Shown here: positions 8,452-17,592 of the stretch, one piece after another
How the letters are laid out: each line of letters begins with the position of its first letter
Position numbering within the stretch: position 1 is the first letter of the stretch
Assembly (NCBI GenBank): GCA_020634885.1
Contig: JACKAW010000002.1
Span: 434,001 to 498,000, forward strand
Origin: Anaerolineales bacterium
GTDB taxonomy: Bacteria; Chloroflexota; Anaerolineae; Anaerolineales; Villigracilaceae
DNA: 64,000 bases
Direction: 5' to 3'
Program-made: the position numbers and the translations under genes
Notes under the pieces: generated by a model
What the model saw: only the letters and a program-made list of their open reading frames with translations
Told to the model about the DNA's origin: nothing
Database searches by the model: none

Positions 8452-9417
8452 ATGTCTCCGAGACGAAAAATAAAACTCCAGGTCGATCTGGTAATCCCCA
8501 TTTTCAACGAAGAAGAAGCCATTCACCAAACCTATGCCGATTTGCGCACAGTGGTGGATGCGCTGCCGTATGACTTTCATTTCATCTATGTGGATGACGG
8601 CTCAAACGACGGGACGGTTGATACGCTTCGAGCAATTTGCGCGAACGACCAGAGAGTGACCCTGCTCCAACTCAGCCGCAACTTTGGGCACCAGGCGGCG
8701 CTCACCGCAGGCATGGACGCTTCGCAGGGTGACGTAATGATCTCACTCGACGGCGATGGGCAGCACCCGCCCGCACTCATCCCGAAAATGCTGGACTTGA
8801 TCCAACAAGGCTACGATATTGTGCAGGCGCAGCGCATGGAGGAAGAACGCGCGGCGTCATTCAAGAAGGTCACATCCAATTTCTTTTACTGGCTTATCAA
8901 CCGCATCAGCGGGACGCGCGTCATGCAGGGCGCCGCAGATTTTCGCGCCCTTTCACGCAACGCGTTGAACGGTGTGCGCTCCATGCAGGAATATCACCGC
9001 TTTTTACGCGGTATGATCTCGTGGATGGGATACGACAGTGTGATCTTGCCGTACCACGAACCAGAGCGGATCGCGGGACGCTCCAAATACTCTCTGGCAA
9101 AAATGCTGCGCCTTGCCTCCGATGCGATCTTTTCTTTTTCACTTGCACCGCTTTATATTGGCTTGAGCGCGGGGGTGATCTTTTTTGTGTTGGCGGGGGC
9201 GCAGTTGATGTATGTCCTTTCGCTGTGGGTGACAGGCAACACGGTACGGGTGGAACCCGGTTGGAGTTCGTTGATGGGCGTTTTGCTCATTGCCAGCGGA
9301 ATTATTATGATCTTGCTTGGGTTTATTGGCGTGTATGTCGGCTATATTTTTCAAGAAGTAAAACGCCGTCCAATTTATCTTGTAAAGGGGCAAACACCAG
9401 ATGAACGAAGCCAGTAG
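8452..9417 (+). CDS. Polyprenyl-phosphate hexose transferase-type GT2
   Basis: 321 residues. The GT-A domain covers about 5-230: LVIPIFNEEEAI, YVDDGSNDGTVDTL, the DxD-like LDGDGQHPP, and the QAQRMEEE region. Two C-terminal membrane helices (about 232-255 and 268-290) are followed by a basic tail. This is the DPM1/GtrB/ArnC layout, in which a sugar moves from a nucleotide to undecaprenyl phosphate at the cytoplasmic face. No GtrA-like flippase is adjacent. The stop overlaps the next gene by 17 nt. Confidence 0.88.
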   Translation: MSPRRKIKLQVDLVIPIFNEEEAIHQTYADLRTVVDALPYDFHFIYVDDGSNDGTVDTLRAICANDQRVTLLQLSRNFGHQAALTAGMDASQGDVMISLDGDGQHPPALIPKMLDLIQQGYDIVQAQRMEEERAASFKKVTSNFFYWLINRISGTRVMQGAADFRALSRNALNGVRSMQEYHRFLRGMISWMGYDSVILPYHEPERIAGRSKYSLAKMLRLASDAIFSFSLAPLYIGLSAGVIFFVLAGAQLMYVLSLWVTGNTVRVEPGWSSLMGVLLIASGIIMILLGFIGVYVGYIFQEVKRRPIYLVKGQTPDERSQ

Positions 9418-10066
9418 TAAGCCTAAAAAATTTCAATTTACCTTTTTACGCCATGGCGAATCTGTGGGCAATGCAGAAGCACGTTGGCAGGGACAGGCAG
9501 AATTTCCGCTCACCGAGCGTGGACGGGCGCAGGCGCGCGCACTGGCAGACCGTTGGAAGCGGGAACGCATCAAGTTCGATTATGTTATCTCCAGCCCGCT
9601 TTCGCGCGCAAAGGAAACCGCCGAGATCATTGCTTCCAAACTTGGTTTACTGGTGGAGGTTGATCCTTTGTGGCTGGAACGGGATAACGGTGAATTCGCC
9701 GGTCTGACCACCCACGAAGTACGCACAAATTTCACCCACCCCGAGTTCACCACCCCTTATGATTCTGTTGGCACAGATGGGGAAGGCGATTGGGAATTGT
9801 ACCTGCGGGCAGGACAAGCCTTGCATAATTTATTGCAGCGCGCTCCCGCCAGATATTTGATCGTTTCACACGGCGGTTTATTGAATCAACTCATGCACGC
9901 CATGATGGGAATTGTGCCGCAGGCACAGAATGCCGGTACTCGTTTTCGATTTGGCAATACCGCTTTTGCAAAAGCGGTTTATTTCCCCCAGCAGCACCGC
10001 TGGGTGATCGACAAACTGAACGATCATACCCACTGGCAGGATGCCGACTCTGAAAAGTATGCCTAA
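9401..10066 (+). CDS. Histidine phosphatase family protein
   Basis: 221 residues. The catalytic motif FLRHGESVGNAEARWQG (phospho-His in RHGE) and the second site VSHGGLLNQLMHAM are those of the phosphoglycerate-mutase-like histidine phosphatases; ISSPLSRAKETAEII and ERDNGEFAGLT add the conserved Arg and Glu. The substrate is not predictable. Its start codon lies inside the end of the GT2 gene, so the two are translationally coupled. Confidence 0.88.
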   Translation: MNEASSKPKKFQFTFLRHGESVGNAEARWQGQAEFPLTERGRAQARALADRWKRERIKFDYVISSPLSRAKETAEIIASKLGLLVEVDPLWLERDNGEFAGLTTHEVRTNFTHPEFTTPYDSVGTDGEGDWELYLRAGQALHNLLQRAPARYLIVSHGGLLNQLMHAMMGIVPQAQNAGTRFRFGNTAFAKAVYFPQQHRWVIDKLNDHTHWQDADSEKYA

Positions 10067-10093
10067 ATTCAAAATCGTAAACCGGAAATTAAA

Positions 10094-11173
10094 ATGACCC
10101 TTCCTCCTTCTCGTTCTGACCTCAAATTCCTTGTCTTTGGCGCAGGCGCCATTGGAACCTATATTGGCGGTTCGCTTGTGCTGGCGGGGTATCAGGTTGT
10201 GTTTGTGGAACAGCCCAAAATGGTGGAGGAGTTGCGCCAAAAAGGTCTGCGCCTCGACCTGACCATCGATGAGCGCAGAAATACCAAAGATGTCAGCATC
10301 GTCGAACCCCGCTCATTTGTGATCGAACCTTCGCTGGAAGAAGCCTTGAAATATGGTCCCTTCGACGCGGCGATCTTCGCCCTGAAATCGTTTGATACGG
10401 TTTCTGCCATGGAAGGCTTAAAACCCTTTGCCGATAAACTCCCGCCGCTGCTCTGCCTCTCCAACGGCGTGGATAATGAACCTGCCATTGCCGCCGCCTT
10501 GGGACAGGATAAAGTGGTATACGGAACCGTTACCACAGCCATTGGCAGGCGTGGCGCAGGTAGTATTGTGCTCGAAAAATTACGCGGCGTTGGCGTGGCA
10601 GCAGGGCATCCGCTTTCAGAGAAGCTGGTCGAAGCCCTGGATAACGCCTACCTCAAGTGTAGGCTCTACCCCGATGACCTGAGCATGAAATGGTCTAAAA
10701 TGCTGACCAACCTCGTAGCAAACCCAACCTCTGCCATTCTCAACCTTACAGCGGCTCAGGTCTTTGCAGATAAACGCCTGTACAAGATCGAGATCAACAT
10801 GCTCAAAGAATGCCTGGCTGTGATGAAAGCCATGAACCTACAAGTGACCGACCTGCCCGGTACACCGGTAAAGGCGTTGGCATTTGCCACCACCCTCCCG
10901 CTTTGGCTTTCCAAACCCTTCCTCTCCAAAGCCGCAGGCAGCGGACGCGGCGCAAAAATGCCCTCCTTTCACATCGACCTGTATTCCGGTCGCTCGCAAA
11001 GTGAGATCGAATTCCTGCACGGCGCAGTAGCCCGCGAAGGCGCAAAGCGCGGGGTTCCAACCCCCGTCAATAAAATATTGACCGAAACCCTGATGGCTCT
11101 AACCCGCAAGGAAATTCCACTGGAAGATTACGCCGGCAAGCCTGAAAAATTGCTCGCAAAATTACGTTATTAA
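10094..11173 (+). CDS. Ketopantoate reductase-family (PanE/ApbA) oxidoreductase
   Basis: 359 residues, slightly long for PanE (about 300). The Rossmann motif is FLVFGAGAIGTYIGGSLVLAG; LSNGVDNEPAIAAALG and the catalytic-Lys region MKWSKMLTNLVANPTSAI match the 2-dehydropantoate 2-reductase fold. The family reduces ketopantoate to pantoate with NADPH in CoA synthesis, but many paralogues act on other substrates and no pan genes are near. It is followed after 3 nt by the nucleoside kinase. Confidence 0.8.
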   Translation: MTLPPSRSDLKFLVFGAGAIGTYIGGSLVLAGYQVVFVEQPKMVEELRQKGLRLDLTIDERRNTKDVSIVEPRSFVIEPSLEEALKYGPFDAAIFALKSFDTVSAMEGLKPFADKLPPLLCLSNGVDNEPAIAAALGQDKVVYGTVTTAIGRRGAGSIVLEKLRGVGVAAGHPLSEKLVEALDNAYLKCRLYPDDLSMKWSKMLTNLVANPTSAILNLTAAQVFADKRLYKIEINMLKECLAVMKAMNLQVTDLPGTPVKALAFATTLPLWLSKPFLSKAAGSGRGAKMPSFHIDLYSGRSQSEIEFLHGAVAREGAKRGVPTPVNKILTETLMALTRKEIPLEDYAGKPEKLLAKLRY

Positions 11174-11176
11174 GAA

Positions 11177-12871
11177 ATGCCCATTCAATTTACAGAACCA
11201 AACCCCAAGATCGAAGTTCACCTTCCGAACGGCAAAACCCTGCTGGGTCCGCGCGGCGCAACGGCTGAAACATTCCTCGACCAAGTGAAGGACGATTTTT
11301 CCGCGCCGATTGTCGCAGCCATTATCAACAACGAGATTCACGAACTCACCTACCCCCTCAAAACCGAAGCAGATTGCATCCCCGTCACAACCGAGAGCGC
11401 CGATGGCGCCCGCATTTACCGTCGTTCACTCACCTTTCTTTTGGAATTAGCCTTTGACCGCAACTTCAGTGAAGGTTTTCTCAATATCGATCATTCCGTT
11501 TCATCCGGCGGCTTTTATTGTGAAGTCTGTGGGCGCGACCCGCTCTCAAAAAAAGAACTCACCCTGCTTGAAGAAGAGATGCGAAAGATCGTAAAACAAG
11601 ACCTCGCATTTGAACGACGGGAAATTCCCATTCAAGAAGCCATTGATTATTTTGCGCGCAAAGGGCACAAAGATAAATTGCGCCTGCTCAAACACCGGCG
11701 TAAGGAATACCTCACCTTGTATTCTGTGAACGGTTTCATGGATTACATGCACGGCTACATGGTACCCTCCACCCGATACCTGCAATGGTTTGGGCTTAAG
11801 CAAGCCAATGGCGGTTTCATCCTTCAGTATCCGCGCCGCCACGCCCCCACCCAACTTGAAGAATTTGGCGAATACTCAAAACTCATCCGCGCTTTTAGGC
11901 AATACGGCGATTGGCTCGCAACCCTGCACATCGATAATGTCGGCGCATTGAACGATGCCATTGAAACAGGGCGGGCAGATGAGGTCATTCTTGTTTCTGA
12001 AGCGCTGCACGAACAACACTTCGCAGATACCGCCCAGCAGATCGCAGAAAAAAAATCGCGCATCATCCTCATTGCGGGTCCTTCCTCATCCGGCAAAACC
12101 ACCTCATCCCGCCGCCTCGCCGTTCAACTGCTTGCACGCGGCATCTCACCCTTCCCATTGGAGTTGGATAATTATTTCGTAAACCGTGACGATTCTCCGT
12201 TGGATGAAAACGGCAACCACGATTTTGAAACCATCGAAGCCTTGAACTTGAAACAGCTTGCAAGCGATATCGAAAAACTTGTCAGCGGCGAAGAAGTTCA
12301 ACTTCCGCGATACAACTTCAAAACAGGCAAGAGCGAAGAAGGGGACGTGGTCAAACTCAAAGACGGGCAGCCGCTCATCCTCGAAGGCATTCATGGATTA
12401 AACCCCCGCCTCATCCCCGACCATTGGGCTGATTCAGCGTTTCGGGTTTATGTCTCCGCCCTCACCCAGCTCAACCTAGACCGTCACAACCGCGTCTCAA
12501 CAACCGATACACGTCTCATCCGCCGCATCGTCCGCGATGCGCGTGAACGCGGATACCCCGCCCAGGCAACGATCTCACGCTGGGAATCGGTGCGGCGCGG
12601 AGAAAAGCGGCATATCTTCCCATACCAGGAAAATGCGGACGTGATGTTCAACTCGGCGCTGGTGTACGAACTCGCAGCATTGAAACCGCTGGTCGAGCCG
12701 CTGTTGCGGCAGGTTCCACACAACGAACCCGAATATATCGAAGCCCGCCGCCTGCTGGCTTTTCTCGATTGGTTTCTCCCATTAGATGCCAGCCTCATTC
12801 CGGCGAATTCCATTGTGCGCGAATTTCTGGGCGGTTCCAGTTTAAAAGATTTCAAGATCTGGCGCGGATGA
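11177..12871 (+). CDS. TGS/SAD-fused nucleoside (uridine-like) kinase
   Basis: 564 residues. Domains in order: a TGS-like ubiquitin fold (about 10-75), a threonyl-tRNA synthetase second-additional-like domain (about 85-190, with LAFDRNFSEGFLNIDHSV), a connecting region, then a P-loop kinase (about 285-500) with IAGPSSSGKTTSSRRLAVQL and LELDNYFVNRDDSP. The same fusion is known in other bacteria as ThrRS/uridine kinase-like nucleoside kinase. It probably phosphorylates a nucleoside; the role of the tRNA-synthetase-derived part is unknown. A strong terminator follows. Confidence 0.85.
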   Translation: MPIQFTEPNPKIEVHLPNGKTLLGPRGATAETFLDQVKDDFSAPIVAAIINNEIHELTYPLKTEADCIPVTTESADGARIYRRSLTFLLELAFDRNFSEGFLNIDHSVSSGGFYCEVCGRDPLSKKELTLLEEEMRKIVKQDLAFERREIPIQEAIDYFARKGHKDKLRLLKHRRKEYLTLYSVNGFMDYMHGYMVPSTRYLQWFGLKQANGGFILQYPRRHAPTQLEEFGEYSKLIRAFRQYGDWLATLHIDNVGALNDAIETGRADEVILVSEALHEQHFADTAQQIAEKKSRIILIAGPSSSGKTTSSRRLAVQLLARGISPFPLELDNYFVNRDDSPLDENGNHDFETIEALNLKQLASDIEKLVSGEEVQLPRYNFKTGKSEEGDVVKLKDGQPLILEGIHGLNPRLIPDHWADSAFRVYVSALTQLNLDRHNRVSTTDTRLIRRIVRDARERGYPAQATISRWESVRRGEKRHIFPYQENADVMFNSALVYELAALKPLVEPLLRQVPHNEPEYIEARRLLAFLDWFLPLDASLIPANSIVREFLGGSSLKDFKIWRG

Positions 12872-12882
12872 TTTTTAAATGC

Positions 12883-12915
12883 AACCCCGAGGTCTTTAAG
12901 ACCTCGGGGTTTTTT
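12883..12915. terminator. Intrinsic terminator between convergent genes
   Basis: AACCCCGAGGTC-tttaa-GACCTCGGGGTT followed by TTTTT. It ends the nucleoside kinase transcript on the plus strand and can also serve the converging aldo/keto reductase gene. Confidence 0.85.
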
Positions 12916-12916
12916 G

Positions 12917-13906
12917 TTATTTCAAAATATTCTCTATTTCCTGCAACTCATCCCCCGAGAATTCCAACTTATTCAACATACCTACCGCATCTTCGATCTG
13001 ACTGACCTTGCTTGCCCCGATCAAAACGGATGTCATCTCTTGGTGACGTAAAACCCATGCCAACGCCACCTGTGCGAGGGTTTGTCCGCGCTGTTGGGCA
13101 AGCTTGTTGAGCTTTTGTACTTTGGCTAACTTATCATCGGTAATGTGTGCCGGTTTCAGAAACCCATGCGCTTTGGATGCGCGTGAGCCTTCAGGGATAC
13201 CGCCGATATATCTGTCGGTAAGTAAACCTTGAGCCAGGGGTGAAAAGGCAATGCACCCCACGCCTTCTTCTCTTAGCGTTTGCAAAAGACCCTCTTCCAC
13301 CCAGCGTTCGAACATGCTGTACTTGGGTTGATGAATAAGGCATGGCGTACCCAACGACTTCAATATATGCGCGGCTTCACGGGCTTTATCGGCGGGGTAA
13401 TTGGAAATACCCACATACAGCGCCCGCCCGCTGCGGACGGCATAATCGAGCGCCTGCATGGTCTCTTCGAGCGGAGTATCCGGGTCGGGACGGTGATGAT
13501 AGAAGATATCCACATACTCCAACCCCATGCGCTTGAGGCTTTGGTCTAGGCTGGAGATGAGATACTTGCGCGAGCCCCACTCGCCATACGGACCTTCCCA
13601 CATGTAATAACCAGCTTTGGATGAGATCACAAGTTCATCACGCCAGGGGCGCAAATCTTTTGCCATGATCTGCCCAAAGGTTTCTTCTGCCGAGCCGGGA
13701 GGCGGACCGTAATTATTGGCGAGGTCAAAGTGGGTGATGCCGAGGTCAAAGGCGCGCAGCACCATGGCGCGGCTGTTCTCGTACACGTCCACGCCGCCAA
13801 AGTTGTGCCACAAGCCGAGGGATACGGCAGGGAGTTTCAGTCCGCTGCGCCCCGAACGGTGGTATTGCATGGATTGATAACGAGAAGTGGATGGAAGGTA
13901 GTTCAT
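12917..13906 (-). CDS. Aldo/keto reductase (AKR14/YghZ-like)
   Basis: 329 residues forming an NADPH-dependent TIM barrel. The catalytic tetrad is visible: Asp and Tyr in FDLANNYGPPPGSAEE, Lys in VISSKAGYYMW, His in DIFYHHRPDPDTPLEE. The C-terminal cofactor site is VLIGASKVSQIEDAVG. The long N-terminal loop YHRSGRSGLKLPAVSLGLW matches YghZ (L-glyceraldehyde 3-phosphate reductase) proteins, which detoxify aldehydes. AAGGAA precedes the ATG at 13906. Confidence 0.88.
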   Translation of the reverse strand: MNYLPSTSRYQSMQYHRSGRSGLKLPAVSLGLWHNFGGVDVYENSRAMVLRAFDLGITHFDLANNYGPPPGSAEETFGQIMAKDLRPWRDELVISSKAGYYMWEGPYGEWGSRKYLISSLDQSLKRMGLEYVDIFYHHRPDPDTPLEETMQALDYAVRSGRALYVGISNYPADKAREAAHILKSLGTPCLIHQPKYSMFERWVEEGLLQTLREEGVGCIAFSPLAQGLLTDRYIGGIPEGSRASKAHGFLKPAHITDDKLAKVQKLNKLAQQRGQTLAQVALAWVLRHQEMTSVLIGASKVSQIEDAVGMLNKLEFSGDELQEIENILK

Positions 13907-13925
13907 AAAAATTCCTTTTCATATT

Positions 13926-13986
13926 GTAGGGGCAACCCGCCAGGGGTTGGCAAACTGTGCCGCCTTATGGCGAGGGTCGCCCCTAC
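13926..13986. repeat. GTAGGGGC...GCCCCTAC palindromic element
   Basis: GTAGGGGCAACCC (13926-13938) faces GGGTCGCCCCTAC (13974-13986), one mismatch, with an inner GCC-rich region. It fills the gap between the SDR stop and the upstream face of the AKR gene. Confidence 0.6.
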
Positions 13987-13989
13987 GGT

Positions 13990-15012
13990 TTACACAAATC
14001 CGTGTTCGATCAAACTCTCTGCCATGGCAAGAATTGCCTCTTTCAACGGGCGCGGCTGCCATTTGAGAATTTGTTTGGCTTTCTCGTTGGATTCTTCAAA
14101 ATCGCGGTCGAGCGTTGCTGTGACTCGCGCGATCTTTTTATCGAACAATCCCAAAAAGCGCACCATCCAACTGGGGAATTCAAACGTAGGGATTTTGTAT
14201 CCGCGTGGTGAATATTCTTTGTGTAAAGTTCCCGCAATCTCTTTCAACCACATCGTCCCGCCTGAACAAAGAAAACGATTTCCCGCGGCTTCAGGCGTGG
14301 TCATGCCGAGAAGAATGGCAGACGCCACATCACGCACATCTACCAGCCCCATTTTGATGCGCCCCACACCAGGGACTTGCCCCAGCATATAGGTACGGAT
14401 CAACTCCACCGAGGTACGAAAGTTCTTATTCGGCACAGGACCAAGGATCAGCGGCGGGTTGATGGCGACCAACTCCATGCCATGAGTATTCTCAGAGCCG
14501 TTGATAAAGTCCCATGCGGCGCGTTCGGCGAGGGTTTTGCTTTTTGAGTATGCGCCAATTTCATTTTCAACGATTGACCAATCTCCTTCGGTAAAAGCTT
14601 TATTATTTTCCTTGTGCCCCGCCGAGATCGCTGCCACCGATGAAACCTGCACCACACGCTTTACGCCTGCTTTGTGCGCGGCTCGCAAAACGCGCAATGT
14701 CCCTTGCACGGCAGGGATGATGAGTTCATCTTCGTTTTCAGGTTCGAATAACGGAAAAGGTGACGCGACATGCAGTACATAATCGACGCCGTGCATCGCC
14801 TCGTCCCACCCTGCGGCTTGGTTCAGGTCTGCGGCTTTGAATTCCAGCCGGTCACTGGTTTGCACAAATTTTCCAACAGCCTCGCGGACTTCCGCTTCTT
14901 TTTCCAGGGAGCGGATGGTTCCGCGTACGCTGTAGCCCTGTTCCAGCAATTGGATGATGGTGTGAATGCCGACAAAACTGCTTGCGCCGGTGACGAGAAT
15001 GGGAGAGGTCAT
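13990..15012 (-). CDS. Extended SDR, dihydroflavonol reductase/aldehyde reductase-like
   Basis: 340 residues. The NADP motif is ILVTGASSFVGIHTIIQLL and the catalytic pair is YSKSK (Tyr and Lys) preceded by VQVSSVAAI. DYVLHVASPFPLFEPENEDE matches the DFR-like branch of extended short-chain dehydrogenases, which reduce aldehydes and ketones. It lies 83 nt upstream of the AKR on the same strand; both may handle reactive carbonyls. Confidence 0.85.
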   Translation of the reverse strand: MTSPILVTGASSFVGIHTIIQLLEQGYSVRGTIRSLEKEAEVREAVGKFVQTSDRLEFKAADLNQAAGWDEAMHGVDYVLHVASPFPLFEPENEDELIIPAVQGTLRVLRAAHKAGVKRVVQVSSVAAISAGHKENNKAFTEGDWSIVENEIGAYSKSKTLAERAAWDFINGSENTHGMELVAINPPLILGPVPNKNFRTSVELIRTYMLGQVPGVGRIKMGLVDVRDVASAILLGMTTPEAAGNRFLCSGGTMWLKEIAGTLHKEYSPRGYKIPTFEFPSWMVRFLGLFDKKIARVTATLDRDFEESNEKAKQILKWQPRPLKEAILAMAESLIEHGFV

Positions 15013-15053
15013 AAGTTTTACCTATTCTGGAATATTTTTATATGAACGTCAGT

Positions 15054-15178
15054 AATGGATAAGAAATCTTGTCGAAATTCACCACAGATGAACGCAGATT
15101 GACACAGATTTAGAAAATGGATTTGTTCTAAAACAATCTCTAATCCTGTTTATCTGTGGTCAAAAATTATTATCCATT
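15054..15178. repeat. Nested palindrome with CACAGAT units
   Basis: Outer arms AATGGATAA (15054-15062) and TTATCCATT (15170-15178) enclose inner arms ACCACAGATGAACGCAGATT and AATCCTGTTTATCTGTGGT. No coding potential and no target-site duplication that I can see. It occupies part of the gene-free stretch 15013-15345. Confidence 0.65.
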
Positions 15179-15240
15179 ATTCACTTTATATTACTAAGTG
15201 GTCGGTCAAAATAAATTAGGCATTATGAAGAAAGACTTCA

Positions 15241-15307
15241 TCCACGAAGTACACAAAGCACACGAAGTTTTGACCTGCGCTTCGTGAAAATTCGTGTACT
15301 TCGTGGA
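15241..15307. repeat. Palindrome with CCACGAAGTACAC arms
   Basis: TCCACGAAGTACAC (15241-15254) is perfectly complementary to GTGTACTTCGTGGA (15294-15307); inner CACGAAG/CTTCGTG units also pair. It is a second, different repeat in the same gene-free stretch. Confidence 0.65.
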
Positions 15308-15345
15308 AATAACAGGCTTGTACGTATTCATTGTTTTCTAAAGAC

Positions 15346-16152
15346 TTACGACTGACAACTTAGCATGGCAATTAATGCCACGATCACCCCGAATGCCCCG
15401 CAGGCAAAGTTGACCCAGTCGTTGCTTAGCCACTTCCAGCCGCGAATGTGGATGGTTTCTGCGCCGCAAGTGTGGAGCGGGTGTTTCTCGGTCTCTTTTT
15501 GGTCGGTGGGGCAGAAGTACATGGCTTGCACGGTTCCGCCGATGAGGGAGTCGAAGAGTGAACCGGCGAGTCCGCTGAGGGTGACGATAAAGAATACAGA
15601 AACTGGATCAGGCTTTCCGTTAAGGAGTGCAGCGAGAAGCCCAATAAGGGCAGAGCCGGTAAGAGAGGCGAGTGTGCCGATAAGGGAGATTCCGCCTGAG
15701 GTGCCTTTTTCCACCACTTTGGTGAAGTTGGTGATCATGCGCGGCGGGTTGGGGTTTAATACGCCGAGTTCGGTTGCCCAGGTATCGGCGTTGACGGCGG
15801 CGAGAGAGGCGGCGAAGCCAACCCAGACCCACGGTTCATTGGGAAAGAAGTAATGCAGTGCGGCAAAGAATGTGGCGATGCCGCCATTGCCGAACACCTG
15901 TCCGGCATCGCGTTCGTGACCTTTTGAGAATTTTTCGTTGAGGTTGGCTTTGCGTTTTTTGAATGCGCGGCTCAAGGCAGATGAGGTGATGAAGAAAGTG
16001 AGTAAGAGGATCGCCCAACCAAGCCCGCCGATGCCGAAGATGATCGTGCCGGTGGTGAGGGCGGCGATGGCTCCGCTTGGGTTGAGGCTGCGGGCTTTGT
16101 ATGCAAGAAAGGCTATGATGAGGGCGAGTAGGAAACCGAGGAGAATTTGCAT
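15346..16152 (-). CDS. DUF92-family integral membrane protein
   Basis: 268 residues with about six membrane helices. LNPSGAIAALTTGTIIFGIGG, RDAGQVFGNGG and NADTWATELGVL are the conserved DUF92 (TIGR00297) signatures. Plant VTE6, a phytyl-phosphate kinase, is in this family, so a CTP-dependent prenyl-phosphate kinase role is possible, but bacterial members are untested as far as I know. Cysteines near the C-terminus (YFCPTDQ, HTCG) are unusual for a membrane protein of this kind. Confidence 0.8.
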   Translation of the reverse strand: MQILLGFLLALIIAFLAYKARSLNPSGAIAALTTGTIIFGIGGLGWAILLLTFFITSSALSRAFKKRKANLNEKFSKGHERDAGQVFGNGGIATFFAALHYFFPNEPWVWVGFAASLAAVNADTWATELGVLNPNPPRMITNFTKVVEKGTSGGISLIGTLASLTGSALIGLLAALLNGKPDPVSVFFIVTLSGLAGSLFDSLIGGTVQAMYFCPTDQKETEKHPLHTCGAETIHIRGWKWLSNDWVNFACGAFGVIVALIAMLSCQS

Positions 16153-16216
16153 GATGGAGTTGAAGGTCGCAGGTCAGGGATTTGGTTAGATTTTCAACCG
16201 TTGACCTTTGGCTCTT

Positions 16217-17125
16217 TTATACAGGGGTGGTTACGATGAATAGAACAGCCAGCAGGAAAAGCAGGCTTGTGAATGTGCCAGAACCCCAAAGGATGAAAGC
16301 TAAAATTCGCTCACGTTCGCCGCGATAGAAGTAAAGTCCGGCGATCCACCCTGCTACAGAAAGTAACAGGCTTGCAACGGGGAAGATGATGAGTTGGGCT
16401 GAGGGGACGGTTTGAAATGTGCCGCTTGCTGCCTGTACGGCAAGCGCTACCAGCGGTGTGGATGGGATGATGAGGCTTGCCCAAATGAACAAGCCGATGT
16501 TTAGAAAAAGGGCAGAGAGCCAAAGGTAGCGGGCAAGCCCGCTTTCCCAGGCTTGTGAGACGATGAAGGAGGGATAAACGGACCTGGCTTCGGTGGGGGC
16601 GAGGCTGCCCATTTCTGTAGCGCGGGCGAAGGTTTGTGCCAAACCGGCGGGGTCTTCTGGCGAAATGATGAATACCCGTTTGGCGGTGGCAATGATTAAA
16701 AGTTTGCTGGAGTCTGAGGCGATGAATTCAACCGTGCCAAGGTCTGCATGGCGGCGCAGCCCAAGCAGGGCACCGGGGAGGGGCAGGGCTGGCATGGTGA
16801 GCGGGTTGGTGAGGTCTTCTGCGGGACGGATCCATTCAATATCTGAAAGTGGAATATCTTCAACGCGCAGTCCCCAGGTGATGGCGAGACTGTCGCGGTC
16901 AATTTCGTAATTGGCGCGGTAAAGTGCGCCCAAGCGGTAGGCAAAAAAGGGCAGGGGGACAAATGCCGCCATTGCCACCAATAACCAGATCAGAAATGCT
17001 GAGCCAACTTCGAGCCCGGTAAGTTGGAAAAAGCCCACCACCACCACTACAAGCAGGATAAATGTGATGATGCCGTGGATGATGAGTCCGCGTTGTTTTG
17101 GGGGTGGGAAAATACCAGTGTTCAT
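16217..17125 (-). CDS. PH-domain-like membrane protein
   Basis: 302 residues. Two N-terminal helices (about 18-58), then a soluble region (about 68-190) with YEIDRDSLAITWGLRVEDIP that resembles a bacterial PH domain, then three C-terminal helices (about 205-300). No enzymatic motif. Its start overlaps the stop of the DUF3592 gene (ATGA), so the two are coupled. Function unknown. Confidence 0.6.
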   Translation of the reverse strand: MNTGIFPPPKQRGLIIHGIITFILLVVVVVGFFQLTGLEVGSAFLIWLLVAMAAFVPLPFFAYRLGALYRANYEIDRDSLAITWGLRVEDIPLSDIEWIRPAEDLTNPLTMPALPLPGALLGLRRHADLGTVEFIASDSSKLLIIATAKRVFIISPEDPAGLAQTFARATEMGSLAPTEARSVYPSFIVSQAWESGLARYLWLSALFLNIGLFIWASLIIPSTPLVALAVQAASGTFQTVPSAQLIIFPVASLLLSVAGWIAGLYFYRGERERILAFILWGSGTFTSLLFLLAVLFIVTTPV

Positions 17126-17592
17126 TAAGTGAGGAGTACCTGTTTGAAGAAGAATGTTTTTGGTTTTTCTTCTAATAAAATAATATCGATCATGTTGTCA
17201 TCATCTATTCCGAGGAATAGGGGGTCATCGGGCAGGCGTGTGCGGGGGGAGTAGGTTTCTCCGCCAACGGTGTATGTGATCTTGGCGTAATAACTGCGGC
17301 GGGTGCGTCCTTTTTCCTGTCGGGAGACGATCCTTTCTCTTTCAGTCACTTTGGCTTTCACGGTAACACCTTCTCGAAATGTGGTCATGATCTGGTTGTA
17401 GCGTGTGATAAGCCAGGCAATGCCTATGAAGGTCAACCCCAGCAGGATCATCACAATGGGCAGGTAAAAGGTTTCAAACCCAAGGTATGCGATCCCCTGA
17501 AATACAACCGAACCGACGATCATTTGAATGGCGCTTTTGATGTTGAAGTCTCGAAAATATAAACTGCTAAACTTTGGGGTCGGGTTGTTCAT
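17125..17592 (-). CDS. DUF3592-like membrane protein
   Basis: 155 residues, two membrane helices (about 25-65), then a beta-rich region VTVKAKVTERERIV ... RSYYAKITYTVGGETYS that matches DUF3592 proteins. The start lies 26 nt inside the end of the ProRS-like gene and the end overlaps the PH-like gene. This three-gene overlap suggests one operon. Function unknown. Confidence 0.65.
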   Translation of the reverse strand: MNNPTPKFSSLYFRDFNIKSAIQMIVGSVVFQGIAYLGFETFYLPIVMILLGLTFIGIAWLITRYNQIMTTFREGVTVKAKVTERERIVSRQEKGRTRRSYYAKITYTVGGETYSPRTRLPDDPLFLGIDDDNMIDIILLEEKPKTFFFKQVLLT

